Counted from the stretch's first letter, positions 1-13,690 are shown. The stretch: 64,000 bases of DNA from Trissonchulus latispiculum (GCA_030248195.1 JASAND010030817.1:1-64000), one strand, 5' to 3'. Program-made: numbers and translations. Notes: generated from the sequence alone by a model not told the origin.

Positions 1-301
1 TTTCTAAGTTTCGGAATTTCTAATTAGAACAGTTTCAAACCTCATCTTTTCTTAACGGTTGTCAATCACTTCATAGCATGTCAACTTTAACTTGACCAAA
101 CCAGTGTAAATTTCTGAGCTTTATCCTTGAATTGAATATTTTTATTACATTATTTACTTATTATTTATTATTTTTATTACCTATTTTTGTTTATTTACTT
201 TGCATTATTATTTTTATTTATTTTTTCATTTCCTACGTCCTACGTTAGATCTTTTCAGATAAATACTTCCATTCCATGAACCGTTTGCTTGTTGCTTTCA
301 G

Positions 302-3300
302 TAGGCTGCTTGGTCGGTGTCAAGAAGATTTTGGAAATGACTGTTAACGAAACATCACATCTGGTAAGATGCCAAATCATGCAGCATAAGTACATGATGC
401 ATAAGAGTATGACACGCGTCATACGCTATATTTGCAATCCTGATCCATCCTTGTAAGCTATCAGCTAACTCTCCCATAAATCAACACTCCCGTGACCCCC
501 GCCCCTATACATGTACGTGGTCCAAACGGGGTGTTGGTGACTTAATCATAGCGGGGGCCTAATTTATGGTTGGCAAGCTTGTATGATTTGCACAGCTGCG
601 TACAAAATATATGTGGTAGCAAGATAGTAAAATTGGCAAGATAGTTATCTTGCTAAGAGTTTGGCAAGATAGTTTATCTTGCGAAAATTTTAGCAGGATA
701 ACTATCTTGCTACGAAATTGCATTAAATAAAATCTTGCATTAAACGCATTAAACTGCATAAACAGGGTACTAATGACTGCCTTTGTTCCCAATTGAAGAC
801 ACCTTTCATACTGAAACTGGTAAGATGACTATCTTGCTAAATTCTAATAAGATTACTATCTTACCACCAATTTTGGCAAGATAGTAATCTTGCTAAATTT
901 CGTGGCAAGATAGTTATCTTGCTAAAATTTTACCAAACTCTTAGCAAGATAACTATCTTGCCAATTTTACTATCTTGCTACGACACATACAAGGTTGAGC
1001 CCGAACTCCCGCTTGGATCGGGTACATGTATAAATAGGTGTGGACATGTTGAGGAGAGTCGATTTATAGGAGTGAGGCGATCGATAGCGCATCAGCTGTA
1101 TAGCAATCTGAATCTGAATGTACATAGAATATGACGCTTGTCATACTCTGTTGAATTATGAATTCTTTTCTTGGTAGAACTGATAGAACTAGCATTATCA
1201 TTCGATAAACTAACTGATTGTTTGTTTGTTCCTGTTCCAACAAAACGAGTGTTTTATGTCTTCATTGTTCTAAGATATTTTAGGCCCATTTTATTAATGT
1301 CTACGCAATTGATGCGCAGAAAATTTGCGACCAGGAAAGAAAACAAATTCAGGTAAATTTGGTAAAATCCCGGTTAAAAATTGAGAGCACAAGCAATTAA
1401 AAGCATTCCATCCGCAAATGCTTAATTTGCAGTTTGTTTTGTATTTGGTTCTGTTCAATGGGGTTAATATAATTCACACTTATTTGACTTTTAATTATCG
1501 ATTAATATGTAGCTTTACCTCCTAGCTGTTTGGAATTTGGATACACTTAATCTGTACATAAAAATTGTTTTAATGAAAACTTAAAATTTTCAGAGCATGC
1601 ACAAATTATACAATGAAGAATACATCTATTCTACTAAATTGATTAAGCAGTCGAGAAAACATGATCCCGGCCAATTGCAGAAGCTCCAGGATCAAATGGG
1701 ATTGCAGTTGCATCGTGCTGAAGAAGAAGTACACATACATTTAATCAAGAGTCTATAATAGGAAGAGTAAAAGTAAAGTAAAGTAAAGTAGATAAAGTAA
1801 AGAGAACGCATAGAATCGCGCGTCGACGCCTCATATTGTAGCATGCCGTCTTAACCGTTTGAAAATAATTGTAGCATATTCATGCTGCTTAGATACATGC
1901 GCTCGTCGGCGCGCGTCTACACGCGCGTCTGTTTGCGTTTGGAACCATGAATGCTCCTTAACACAATCAGCGCTTCCTAATGTATTAAATTTACAATATG
2001 CTCGAAATATTAAGGTCGAAATCTGTTAACTTGAGCTAGCAAAGTCGTACAGCAACAATTTTTATTTCATTATTTTAGGCAGACCAAGATCTTTTTGACG
2101 ATCTAAAGTTTGGTGGAAGCATTCTCCAGCAAATCCCATAAACCAATATTAAGTATTTTGAAGAAATAATGAAATGCCTTGAACTTAGGTGAAAAGGATG
2201 TTTTGCTGCCGGATTTGCAAGAGAATGCCTCAACGAACTACACAATTTTTGTATCATTAGAAACTTAGAAAGACCCTGTTCTGCGCAACATGATATAAAA
2301 ATTATTGCTATTAAATTATTATTATAAAACGCTCATTTTCGAAAAATGTTAGCGTGCTATACGTATGGTCACACGCTGAGAAACCCCCGAGATTTCGGCA
2401 TTAATGTTTCGAGCATATATTACAAGCTTAATGCATTAGCATGCAGAGTGTCTTACTCTTCCTATTAAAGAATCTTGATTAAATAAATATGATTATAATG
2501 TATATTCTGTCATTGCCACATATATTTTTCCTTATCGATCTGTTGCTCGAATTGCCTCAATGTATTTATCGAAGAGACAAGTCAAACGTACATAGTAAGA
2601 AAATTTATGAAGTCGAAAAATATCAACGAAACTTTAGAAATTTATTCAGAATTAAAGACTTTTCCGTCTTTTCAGATAACTAAAGAAATGAAAAGAATCT
2701 ATAGTTCTGTTCTGAACTTCCACATTCAAGGACTTGAACTTTGCCAAACCAGTTGGAGTAAGGTAATATATCTGATTGTAAACAAACAATAATCAGTCAA
2801 ATGCTAATTAACTATTTACACAAGAAGCTGTTTTCGGAACACCCTCCTAGGCACTATAGGCACTACTCACCATTCCGATTTCGATTTTAGTTTATCAAAC
2901 ATATCTGGAATTCAAATATTTCTGTACAGAAACCTGTTCCAAAGATTTTTATTTCCTTTAGCAGTTACAATTTGTCAAGGAAGAGCTCCCAGTATGGAAA
3001 CACGTTGTTGAATCCTGTAATAACAACAGTTCTGTGGAAGCGTTGAGAAAAGTTTACGCATTCGTACGTATCTGCAACTTGTTCATTAGACATTAGTAAT
3101 TTGTAAATTAATTATTGAACTATATAATTGATTGCTCAAAACCTATAGGTTCCCTTTGAGTTTTGTTCGTTTTCACCACATTCACTAAATATACTGCTTA
3201 GCTTTTATACCACTTGCTTACTGCATGGCTGTTTCGGTTTTGACTTAGTTGTTGCTGCTGCTGCTGTTCGATTCCTACTAAGCCATGTAATTAATCAACT

Positions 3301-4310
3301 CTTTATGTAATTGTAACACAGGCCAAACACGTCTTTAGTTCAAACCTGGCTAGCCCCAGCAACCAATTCAGCTAACAACTACTATCAGTTCTTAGTCGTC
3401 GAACAGATCTCCCCTGCACTTATTTTTGTTCTATAGGTCTTGAAGTAATGCTATTGCAGGTATTGAACACGTATTATCGGCGATTGTTATGACTTGTAGA
3501 ATTTGTTTAGAAAAACGATGACATATATATAATTTCCACTGGAGCAAATGGGAGGTGGCGGGGGATAGCTGAATAGGTTACTCTCCAGTGACAATTATTT
3601 GTGTTCTCCTTTAACTGTAACCTTACCTTGTCTTTATGATATTTAGAGTACTCCATCTCAGCGCAAAGTTAACGAGGCACCAGATTTTGGCAGCAATCGG
3701 GCACCATCGGGTGTGAGCTTGTCATCGTAAACTCTGGTGGTTACATTAATGAGGAAATTATGAAAAGAAATAGGAAGTTAGGAATAGGAAATTAGGAGAT
3801 TTCTCAGTCGTTTCGTTTTGTATGTTGAATAACACAAAGAAGCTTGGCTGATTGAGGCTATCTTGGCATCGGCTGTGGTTTGCCAATCAGCGCTCGTTTT
3901 CTATCCGTGTGCTTCGACTCTCCTCTTGCAAGATTATTTGCAATGGCCATTGCAGGAGCGGGGAGTTATCAGTTTAATATTCATGGCAAGGCGCCGAAGC
4001 ACGCTGACCCTGAAAAAAGTGGCCTTTGGGTTCTGGGTTCTTGCCGTCAACATCTCAAGGCAGCGAAAGCAAAAATCAAGGTCAACATTTAGAACACACT
4101 AGATAACACGAAATGTGATTTCTTGTAATTATTTGATGCGCTTGCTTTGTTGTTGTAGCCACAGAATTCAATAGCACTACAGTAAGCGACTGTCACATTT
4201 GCTGTGGTCATGAGCAACTGATATCTTCGGAAACAGATCAATTGGAAGGAATGGATCAATCAGAGCTCCCTTCAATGAGTTGCGTCACCGGAGATTATGT
4301 CATTATATAA
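302..4310 (+). CDS. 3' part of an unidentified multi-exon gene (partial)
   Basis: Proposed exons are 302-363, 1594-1728, 2676-2762, 2962-3063, 3647-3710 and 4159-4310. Each lies between AG and GT signals and the phases fit: 2 leftover bases, then phase 0, 0, 0, then 1. The peptide is charged and helical: residues near KLIKQSRKHDPGQ, then KEMKRIYSSVLNFHIQGLEL, then VKEELPVWKHVVES. This alternation of lysine/glutamate-rich helices resembles BAR-type dimerisation domains, but I could not match it to a named family. The last exon encodes a cysteine/histidine-containing tail (DCHICCGHEQ) and ends GDYVII-stop. The start lies left of the window. A possible polyadenylation signal follows at 4451. The join from 3710 to 4159 is the least certain, because an alternative donor sits 2 bases downstream. 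BAR-like is only a suggestion. Confidence 0.5.
384..1165. mobile_element. hAT-type MITE copy with a nested foldback
   Basis: Both ends resemble the CAAGAGTACATAATGATAAG / AAGAGTATGACA termini found at 22710-23093, but diverged. The interior shares the family's diagnostic segment with the CAAACGGG word. A separate foldback (616-981) sits inside. Exact borders are uncertain. Confidence 0.45.
616..981. mobile_element. foldback element built of GCAAGATA-type palindromes
   Basis: Terminal inverted repeats of roughly 100 bases start GTAGCAAGATAGTAAAATTG and end with its complement. Each arm consists of several short palindromes of the form GGCAAGATAGTTATCTTGC. No coding capacity. It lies within a hAT-type MITE and within the first intron visible in the window. 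Confidence 0.65.
1741..2482. mobile_element. MITE with 30-bp TIRs in an intron
   Basis: The left end TTAATCAAGAGTCTATAATA plus GGAAGAGTAA is mirrored at 2453-2482. The word order CAAGAGT..ATAAT..AAGAGTA is that of the hAT-type family at 22710, so this is probably a diverged relative. The exon-like fragment at 2079-2141 lies inside. Confidence 0.5.
2079..2141 (+). pseudogene. exon-like fragment inside a MITE
   Basis: After a good acceptor (ATTATTTTAG) the frame reads ADQDLFDDLKFGGSILQQIP and then stops, with no donor that would keep the neighbouring phase-0 exons in frame. The peptide has the character of the flanking helical exons (which end RAEEE and restart ITKEMK). It may be a broken exon of that gene or coincidence. 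Confidence 0.25.
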
Positions 4311-4450
4311 TCATATAAATTGACAGGGAATTCCTGCCACAAATAAGCTGCTAATAAATGAACTATTTTTTAATATTTCATTTAGTGAGTTATGAGTGTG
4401 CTGTTTAGTTGTGTTGTGTTGTGTTGTTGTATTGATGTATTTTCATTTGG

Positions 4451-4456
4451 AATAAA
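4451..4456 (+). promoter_or_regulatory. candidate polyadenylation signal
   Basis: AATAAA lies 141 bases after the TAA of the upstream plus-strand gene. The position is plausible for its 3' UTR. In AT-rich DNA this hexamer is frequent by chance. Confidence 0.35.
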
Positions 4457-7400
4457 TATATACTCCATTGTCCCGACACTAATACATTCCATTCTGGTTT
4501 TCCAACCAACACAATCAATGAAAGATACCTACATTTTACATACAGTTGCCTGTTGCCTGTAAAATGCTTAAACTGCCTCTGGCCTAAGCATCCAATTTTG
4601 TGGGTGTTTGTTTAGTCAATCATTTTAGGTCAGGTCATAGATCAAGAAAGGGCCGATGACAAAATAAGTTTTAAGTCACTCACCAAGGGCAGATTGACTA
4701 TCTTTAACTCATGAAGCCAAAATCATGAGTTTTCCTTTTCTCTTTGCTTATTCCCTATATTTTTCCATTGTAAAAAATTTGTTTTAATTGTAATTTTATA
4801 TTCAATCATGTTTCAGCTTTTCTTGAAAGCTAAACCAAATTGTAGAAAGGCTAGCAGTAAGTGCCTTTTGCTGTCTCACAAAGTGAAAGAATTTAGGGAT
4901 TAAATAAATCATCAGGTTTTTGAGAAGATATCACTCGAATTTACGTTTAGCATTTTGACGATTTCTTCTTCTATTCCTCCTCTGCAGTTGTTGCAACTGA
5001 GCGCAACCCGCTGCCAGCTTAGGAAGCGTGACATACACTCGTATGTGCAAACAAAGAGCGCTTGATTGCATCTCTGTCCACAAACAACACAGTGCATGAC
5101 AAGAAATCGAATCAGCTGCCTCAGCTACATATAAGCATCCCATGGTAGTAGCTGAGATGTTTCTGTAATACCTCTCTCTCTCTCCCTCTTTCTATAAGCT
5201 ATACGGCAGCTTGCATTGCATGATTGCTGTTTTAAAATGCGGAAATGTACACAAAAACAGCCAATCCAACAACAAACAGCTCTTGCAAAAACTTTCACCT
5301 CAGGTCTTCCAGTGGAGACTCAACAAGCTGACTGATTGCGGGCCTTGTTTGCATTTGTTACACTTTTACATTTCTTTCTTTCTTTCTTTCTGTTGGTCAA
5401 GTAGCCTTTGTACGTAGTTTGTGTGGCCAGAATTGTTCTGGATAGCAGACAGACACGTTTGTTTATTTCTTGCTTTGTTGTTAAGATTCCATTATCATTA
5501 TCCTTGGTTGATTAAAATTTAATTAAGCTAATATTCTCAGCGTTGTTTTGTGCACGTGTTCATTGTGGGAAGTATAGTAGATAGATTAAGCTATGTTTAT
5601 TAACTTTTTATTAATAGTTTTGTTAACTGCTGTTAATGGTGCTTCATTTGTACAAGTTCCAATTTCAATGACTGAAACTGAAATAGCAGTGCAAGAAAAG
5701 CATGAAAGTATTTAAGAAAACAAGCGCTGTTGATTTCACAAAAACTCCTGTAAAACAATAAAAACCCTGATGAAATTCCGAAATTTTACAATGCTTAATA
5801 ACTGTAAAATTGTTTTCAGCATTTTAGTTGCAATTTGGTACACCTGCAATTTAGTTACTGTTCAAAAGCGTTGCCGTTGAGTTGCGACCTGTTGAATTTG
5901 CTGCATCGATTGGCTAGATTTCATTTAGAAGGGTGACTATTAAGCTTGGAAGAGGGAAGTATCACACTCATGTCATGAGTGAGAATTGCTTTGTCGAGCC
6001 ATTCATGCCTGAATGTTTTTCTGAAAATGACCAGTTTTACATTTTTGGCTGCCATTTTTACTGAGCACCTAAAATGATGGGAGCAGTCAATAGAGTATTA
6101 ATTCCTCTTCATTTTATAATGAAGTATTGGAGGGTCTCCGATGTACCCAGAACAGGTTAGGAGTCATCAAAGTCGGCAAATGTAGGAATTTGTACTAAAC
6201 TTTAATTGCAGAAAACCAACTATTTGATTTCTAGAGGCGCAAGAGTTGACTCTGAAACGGAACAGAGTACACATTTGTATTTTAATGTGCATAGCCTCCC
6301 CTATTATGTACCTGATGAAAGGCAACCTTTTCTGCCGGCAAACTACAACCATCGCTGGATTTTTTACATTCAGCACTCGAACAGGGCTCGAAATCATCAA
6401 ACTTTTCATTGTCGGCGGACAACTTTAGAAATTAGATTATTTTAGAATTGTGGCCGCACTGGATACCCGAAAAGTTTTAACCCAATTTAGGGTCGGCCAT
6501 TTTAAAATTCGACTGTGTTCAGGGGACTTTATTCAGCTTGTGCTTAGATTGGAGATATTTGCATTCATAAGGCGTTTAAAAGTGTTTTAACCCTTTAGGT
6601 ATGCCCGCGGCGGCGGCCGGATCTCCAGGAGGGCCCGGCATGCCCGGTGGGCCCGGCTCCGGCCGAGCCTCCGCGGCTGACCGGGCCCAGGCCCGGGCCG
6701 GGCCTCCTACCGATCCAACAACCGGGCCCGGGTCGGCCCGGTGCCCGAGGCGATTCAAGGCCCCAGCACAACTTATTACCAGGTGATAGAGGAGATTAAG
6801 CAGATTAAATTAAAGTATAGTGGATTCCGTCTCAGAATCAACTCATGCACCTGGAAATCAATTAGTTAATCATTTGCAATGAAAATTTGGCAGAATTTCC
6901 CACTTTGCCCGAATTTGACGGCTCCTAACTTTTCCTGGATGCATCGGGGACCCTTAATACTGAATTCTAAAATGAAGAGCAATCAATTCTCTACGGCTTG
7001 GTGGCAGTCCCATCTCTGTTGGTGCTTTCAGTGAAAAGTGGCTGCCGAAAAGCGCAAAACTGGTCCTTTTCAGAGGCTTTAATCGAGATTCGAGAAGCCT
7101 TAAGAAGAAGAGGGTTAAGAACAAACGGAATTATACAGTCTTTGAATTGCCTAGGTATCGGAAGCTGACGCTGATACAGAAGACTTTGGTTTTTAATTTA
7201 TTACCTCTAGGTTAAATATAAACAAATGTCTATAAGTTTTCGGAGCTAGTAACAGCTAATCCAGGAACTTTAATTTGCAGAATAATCAAGCAATGGGTTA
7301 TTATACTTACTTATAAAAATCGGTAAAATGAACGTTAGCTATTTTATACAAGTTTCGACATAACCAATCATTAACATAAAGGTCGGGTAAAATGTGGGCT

Positions 7401-9093
7401 TATTTCTAAAAACTTTAGCGGGGCTTTCACAATGCTCATAATTAGCATTTTTGAGAAATTACAACAAAATCGCTAATTTGGAGATGAAAAAGATTTGTAC
7501 ATGAATCTTTCACATCCTTTTCCTCAAAATGAGAAATCTTTTTAGTGGACCAGGTTATCGTTGTCATGAAGTGATGGGTGTGGAAAAGTTGTGCACAATG
7601 GCGTTATTTTGATACCTGTCTTTTGTCTTGTCCCATTGTAACTAAACAGGCGTCATGACAAGAAACTTCATGTTAACAACACTAACAGAACTAAATAGAT
7701 ACTTGACACTTGATGCTTATATATTTTTATTTTCACTGATAGAGGGTTTAGTGTTTTGGTACTCCATCGGTATACAGTACATAGCTGAAGTCACTCAATT
7801 AGGGTTGAAGGGCTTTAGTGAAATTGTTTGGTTTTCATATCAACTTCTCTCAATATATCACTGCGATAAATTCGTTATATTTAAGCTAAAATAATTAGTT
7901 ATTTAAATCAATCCTAACTAAATACACGTAAGATTTCACAACATATCCTATGACTTGTGCTGCTTCCACAACCACAAAGGTTAATTAGAGAGTCAAGAAG
8001 GTTCGACACTTTATCTACTCTCTACTGGCTTATAACTTATTCCATTCCAGGCCGCAGGTTGCTTTCTACTTTCACAATTGTTCAAATACAGGATTGCTAA
8101 ATCACTCAAATGCAACAGAGCACGAAATTTAATTCTAAACAATCTTCCTAATTTAGACTAAAACAGTAACTAAACCGGTAACAAAGATATGAAAAATCGA
8201 CCATTCCTCGGTGGTTTCGGATGCTGCACGCAAAAGAGCGTTACTTTTAGTCCATTTGGTCCCTAGCTGAAGCGGACAGTTTAACTTTAGAAAGGGTAGT
8301 TTTTACCGTAAAAGAATTCATTTTTACACTTCTTCGGCGGTTTTAACGGTGTCACAGCAAACTCAGCTTAACACATTAGCTTTTGTTAGTTTCTGTTTTC
8401 TCTTTATTCCTGTTAATTTTCTAAGGGAAAGAGAGCGCTTTGTCCTCTGGTAAAAAAGGTCGATCAGTGAAAACAAACGGAAAGAGATATTCCTTACACT
8501 TTTGACTTTCAGATAAATGCGAGTTAAGTTACAGAAGAATTCAATAGAAAGTTCTACAAGTAAATGTAGAACGGGATTTGAGTAAACACCAGTTTTATGA
8601 AAGGCGTCGTTCGATTCCTGGGCTATTTTTACATCATCAATTAGTTGAGCTACTACTGAAGTAAAAGTATAACTATTTTAGCTCACTAGATGAAGCGCTA
8701 TCTTGTAAAAGCATGCTTAAAAGTAAATCTAAAGTGTTCAACTTTTTGTTAAAGCATATTTTGCTGTGCCAATTATTTATGAGCCCCTGAATCAATTAAT
8801 CAGTAAAACTCATATTGACTGCTTTCAATAGCAATCCGTACATGCAACAGAGGTATACACAATGGACATATGTGTCTAGTTATTTTGTAGACTATTCTGC
8901 TTTTACCAATTTTCTATTTTTAGCTTCGTGACTTTACGATTACTGTTCGCACTCTGTCGGAGTCTTAAGTCCGTATTGTCTCCACAGCTGTGAAGTATTA
9001 GCGGTTTTAACTGTAGAGATTTGACTCCAATTTGTCCAGCAGTTTTTCCTCCTATTTTCATGAAATGTGTTGGAAAATTTTGCTGAGTAGAAT
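4457..9093. other. intergenic stretch without a recognised gene
   Basis: This is AT-rich DNA between the unidentified gene and the Expansion-like gene. It holds short CT microsatellites near 5172 and a striking GC-rich island near 6600-6780. The remaining open frames are short, lack splice context and resemble nothing I know. The 5' UTR and promoter of the Expansion-like gene should lie towards the right end. Confidence 0.5.
6600..6780. repeat. GC-rich island in AT-rich DNA
   Basis: About 180 bases are built from CCCGG/GGGCC-type words (for example GGGCCCGGCATGCCCGG), with sharp borders to AT-rich sequence on both sides. It reads open on both strands as Gly/Pro/Ala-rich peptide because stop codons need A and T. 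No splice or start context supports coding. It may be the terminal part of a transposon or a simple-sequence expansion. Confidence 0.45.
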
Positions 9094-9186
9094 ATGAGTG
9101 GGAAAGCTATTTCAAGAAGCAACATTTTGTGCGGATATGATGACGAATCAACGCCACGTTGGTTTGACATTGAACGATGTTTACAG
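9094..9186 (+). CDS. exp: exp-like exon 1 (start codon)
   Basis: ATG opens MSGKAISRSNILCGYDDEST and the exon ends phase 0 at CAG with donor GTATAT. The following exon continues the family pattern of a short N-terminus before the conserved DDDIWGKL block, which supports this start. Confidence 0.75.
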
Positions 9187-12100
9187 GTATATACTGATTT
9201 AGGGATAATAGCTTAAATGTTTGTCTATTTGAACTGAACCTTACAAGGAACATTTTCGAAAACATGTAAATATCAAATAACTTTTCCATGTCCTGAATAA
9301 ACGAAATATCTCCAATTTTTGGTAGGACTCGATGTGGACCGAATTCTAGGCTGTGGGCACTTCAAATGCTCCGATTTTCTGACTGAGTTGAACAAGATGC
9401 ATATATTGCACAGTAATATATGTAGTATATACACCGTACTTTGGAAACTGAAAATTTGTGTTCTCCATCCCAATCCGTGAAAGAGCTTTCTGCTTTTACA
9501 CATATGAGCGAAATGGAAACAGAAACACGCAATTTCGTTTTTAACAAAAAGAAATACTTACATTTTTCGTTTAGGAACACCTTCAAGACGCTATGGAGAA
9601 ACTGCCGAAATTGGACGACGATATTTGGGGGAAATTGATTGTAATGGAAAAGAATACCAGAATTGTGAAAGCATATCTACGTCATACCGTCGTTTCCATA
9701 AACGGCAGCACACATGACTTTGACGGATATACGTAAGGAACTATTATATTAGTTATATCAAGAGTACATAATGCACTTCAAAGAAATTTGCAAGCTGTTT
9801 GTGTTCTAAAGCTCGCAACAGACGCACGTTGAACCAAGAGGCTTAGTGTCATACTCTTATCATTGTGTACTCTTAGTTATATTTATAGATAATTATGCAT
9901 ATAATTGCAATTACGTAAGCACATTACACATACCCACCCAGTAACATTTAAATTTAAACATAAAACAGCATATTTTAGATTAAAAACACCAGTTGCAGCA
10001 CTTGTGGTTAACTCAGAGATAACGTTAAAATCACCTGATTCTTGACCAACCCCAAATACGTTTCTTTCCTATTTTTAGATTGGGGCTGAATGCATTTTCT
10101 AATTTCTCCCGAGATCGACATTTGGAGCAGACTAAAGGAAAAATTGGCGCGGCAAGTTCAGTTTTAATTTTATTTCCATTTCGTATGTGAAGCGGAAACG
10201 AGTGAAACGACAGCAATTCCAAACTACACCCCCAAACCAATACAAATATAAAAGTATATTGATCTATTTTGTAATAGGTAAATTATTATAATAAATATAC
10301 TTGCTTTCAAAATTCCTACGGGCTATTTTTAAGGTGCTGGTATCGCTTTGTGTAAATTCGACCCTACAAGCTTCAATTCTTTATGAAAGTGCATGAAACT
10401 TTCCAAATGCCTTATTTTCGTGCTCTTTAACATTCTGGGACCAGTCCCGGATTTTTAGGTTTAAAGATAAGAAAGTTTTGGTTTTTGCCCTTATTCTCTC
10501 AGTACGTAGTCGCTACACCGGATTGGTTGTTATGGCTGGAAAGAAGGCACCAAAATGAACATTTTTGCTTTTACAACTTTTGAGCTACCTCTAGTGGTTA
10601 AGGCAGTATAAGCCAAAAACGATTTTTGGGTCAAAAAATGGTCATTTTTGACGAAATCAGTTTTTTCAAAATTACTGCCAAATCTTACGGACAATTTCGG
10701 CTTATTTGTACTCAATCGATACACCGTCCAATTGCGCATTTTATCAATACCTATTCGCTGGAGTTCGTTGCTTTAAGCTAGGGAATTCGCCGAAAAACCA
10801 TTTTGGCAAAATTGCTATTATTTTGTTGTGAACATTGATGGGCTGAATGAAAATTCGCCCTATTGCGGAGGGACATTTTTCTTGGTTTGAGCTAAAACAT
10901 CTCTAGGTGTGAGAAAACTGAACAGAAAGTTGCGAAATTTCGTGTCATCGCGCATTTGCCGGATTTTCTGGTGTACTGAGACTTGTTGAGCCAAATCCAA
11001 AAAAATGTCCCTCGGCCCACATGCCCTTCATATCATGGCACAAGAAAAAATTTTGGCCGATTCTACAGTTTTGAGAAATCGATGTTCAAAAATTTTTGGT
11101 CTATATTCAGTCTGTCAGATGTCAACATGTTGGAAGTTTATTGCTATTTTTTGCCAATTTTGCTAGTTTCGTAAGCTCTTGTTAATGTACAGATAATAAG
11201 CTTTAAAACGATGTATAAAGCTCTTTCCAACTCCCAAAATTGCGAAAGTTATAGCGTTGTGAAAAGTCACCACAAAAGCACTGCACAAAAGGATACCAGC
11301 ACCTTAAGGTTGAGCTGTCTCTGTAATTAGTATTATTTATTTTAATCTTTAAGGGTTTCAAAATTCGTGTAGATGTCCAAGGAAATATTCTGGCAAAACG
11401 ATACGGCCGTTCTGAGATCTTTGCTTACATGCTGAAGGATTTGAAAACGACAGAAACAGATGCCGAATTTGCCAAACTGCTGCTGCCTGAACCTAACCAG
11501 ACAGGAAAAGCTTGCCTAAAAGTACATCTTTGTCAAGGTTTATCTGTTTAAAATATTTACGTTAATGAGCCCATTATCATTATCTACCTAAAATATTTGT
11601 TCTAGAGCTAACGATTCTTGATTAAAATCAAACCTAATCTAAAAACAAATAAATTCAAACTTTAAAGTATTTTATTTTCAAGCAAAATTAACTTTTAGAA
11701 CTGAAGAAATCAGAGGGTTGCAAACAAGAGTGTCCAAGGGCGTTGCCATGAAATGTTAATGCTATTTTAGGTTTTTGATATGCGACAGTTCAAGAAAGGA
11801 TTGGAAGTGGAAATGACCAAAGGATTGCCCAATTTAGAAACTCTGATGCACAAAACCGTAGTCCTCTTTCGATTTCTTAAAGATGGACTGGACTTCCTTA
11901 ATTCTCCCTGTTGGTGTATATTAATTAACTGTATTGCCTTGGACATGATATATGCAAAAATGCCTCCTGCTTTCAGGCTAAGTAAGTCAATATTAACTCA
12001 TTAATGGCTTTTGTTAATTTGTTTTTGCGTGTAGCCCACTACTGTTAGGCACGCCTTGGTAAGTGGTTCTCCCCGCAAACCGCAGTCAAGAGGCGGAGAG

Positions 12101-13654
12101 GAAAGGATTTATACGGCTAGAAAACGTGATCCCCGAGCAAGCTACCGTACAGTTAGGTATATTTCAGTCACACCCTAGGCTCCTTATCGGATCATTGCTT
12201 TCTTCTTTCCTTGTTCTGTTCATGCAATCGATCAGTGCCAGTTACCAGACCTCTTGTTTAGAAACGGCACCAGTTCCTCGTAAAGAGCGTCAAGTCCTCA
12301 CAACCCTCTCCAATGACAGCGGTCTCTCCAGTGGATTTCAGTCCCGATGCTCCGTTTCCTCCAGTGGCGGCCAGAGTGTCTCCTGTTCCCTTACTGATCT
12401 GCACAGTGCTCCTGGAGGTTCCAGTTTACCTCACAGACGTGAGAACTAATGTTTTCGCAACAAAATTTAGGACCAGTGTTGCAACTCTTTGTTAACTAAT
12501 TACACGACTAATTTTTCAAAGGTTATACTCATATCCATATCCATAGGTGAATTGAAAATGTTCAGCTAAGTTACTTCAGAAGTCATGAAAGTGTACATAT
12601 GCAAAGAAATTTAAAGAAGTGGTCAAAAGGAACAGACGACCAAACACCAAAAAGCTCTAATTTAGCTGCTGGAAATCTCTTTAAAATTCCAAAAAATTCT
12701 GTATTAAGATTTGGTCGAGACACTTCTCAGAGAGGGTCACTTCCTAGCTGGGTAATTATAAACCTCCTTCAGGTACCTAGGGGTTTGGATCAATTTTAAT
12801 TGAACTTGATATTAAAACTGTAGTCTCCCATGAATTTTGTACTTGTTTGAAGTTTTAGCGTCCGATGCAGCTGTTTTCGGCCGCCAGTATGCGGTTCCAC
12901 ATAAAAGTCGATCGGGAAAGGGGCAACGAATCCGACTAAGTGGAACAATGGATCAAGTTTGCTCAAGCGACAACGATATCCCTGTCAATGATCATCCTAA
13001 GAAAGGGGTAAAATTAGTGAACTTTATAGTCAAGACCCAAGACCAAAGTTGGAGGATTAAACTTGTAAATTCGGTAGAATACACTATACACTCCACTCAA
13101 TATTTATCTATTTATTGAATTTGAGTATTTAGAAATGTAGAAATTTAGAAATGTATTTAGAAATGAAATGTATCAAAATTGAATTTCGATTGGAGAATCG
13201 TTGAAAAATAGCAGATTTTAATTATATACTTCTTGTTTTAGCATGTAAGGAGATCCCCCAGCAATGAGTCCATTTACGGTACATTGCCGTCTTCATCCTC
13301 TCAAAATCCGGTTGGACGGGCAGCGATTTCTACGGGAGACAACTTCATCTTTCGAACCCGGCCTCCCTACGGAGGTCGACATCTATTCCAGCACCACGTG
13401 CCTCCAGGAGGTCACTTTGATCCCTACAACTATTCAACCGCCTACGGCCCAATTCCGGATCAGTACGATCCCAGTTTGAGAGTGAATCACGACGAACGAG
13501 GAATCGAAAGCGGGGTATGTAATTTTGTGAGGATCGTTTGTCAACGGCTTTAACTATACCAGCCGATGCTCAACTTCTTATAACGACTACCCACAAGTGT
13601 AATAACAAGAGTGCACAGTAGTGAGTAGGTATATGCCAAATGCCACTAGGTTTG

Positions 13655-13690
<36 letters not shown>

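Noticed and set aside
3863..4102. Plus-strand frame as an exon of the first gene
   Set aside because: Two overlapping frames are equally open, neither has a fitting acceptor/donor pair, and the flanking exons join in phase without it.
6576..6786. Gly/Pro-rich, collagen-like open frames
   Set aside because: GC-rich DNA lacks stop codons on both strands, and there is no Gly-X-Y periodicity beyond a few residues.
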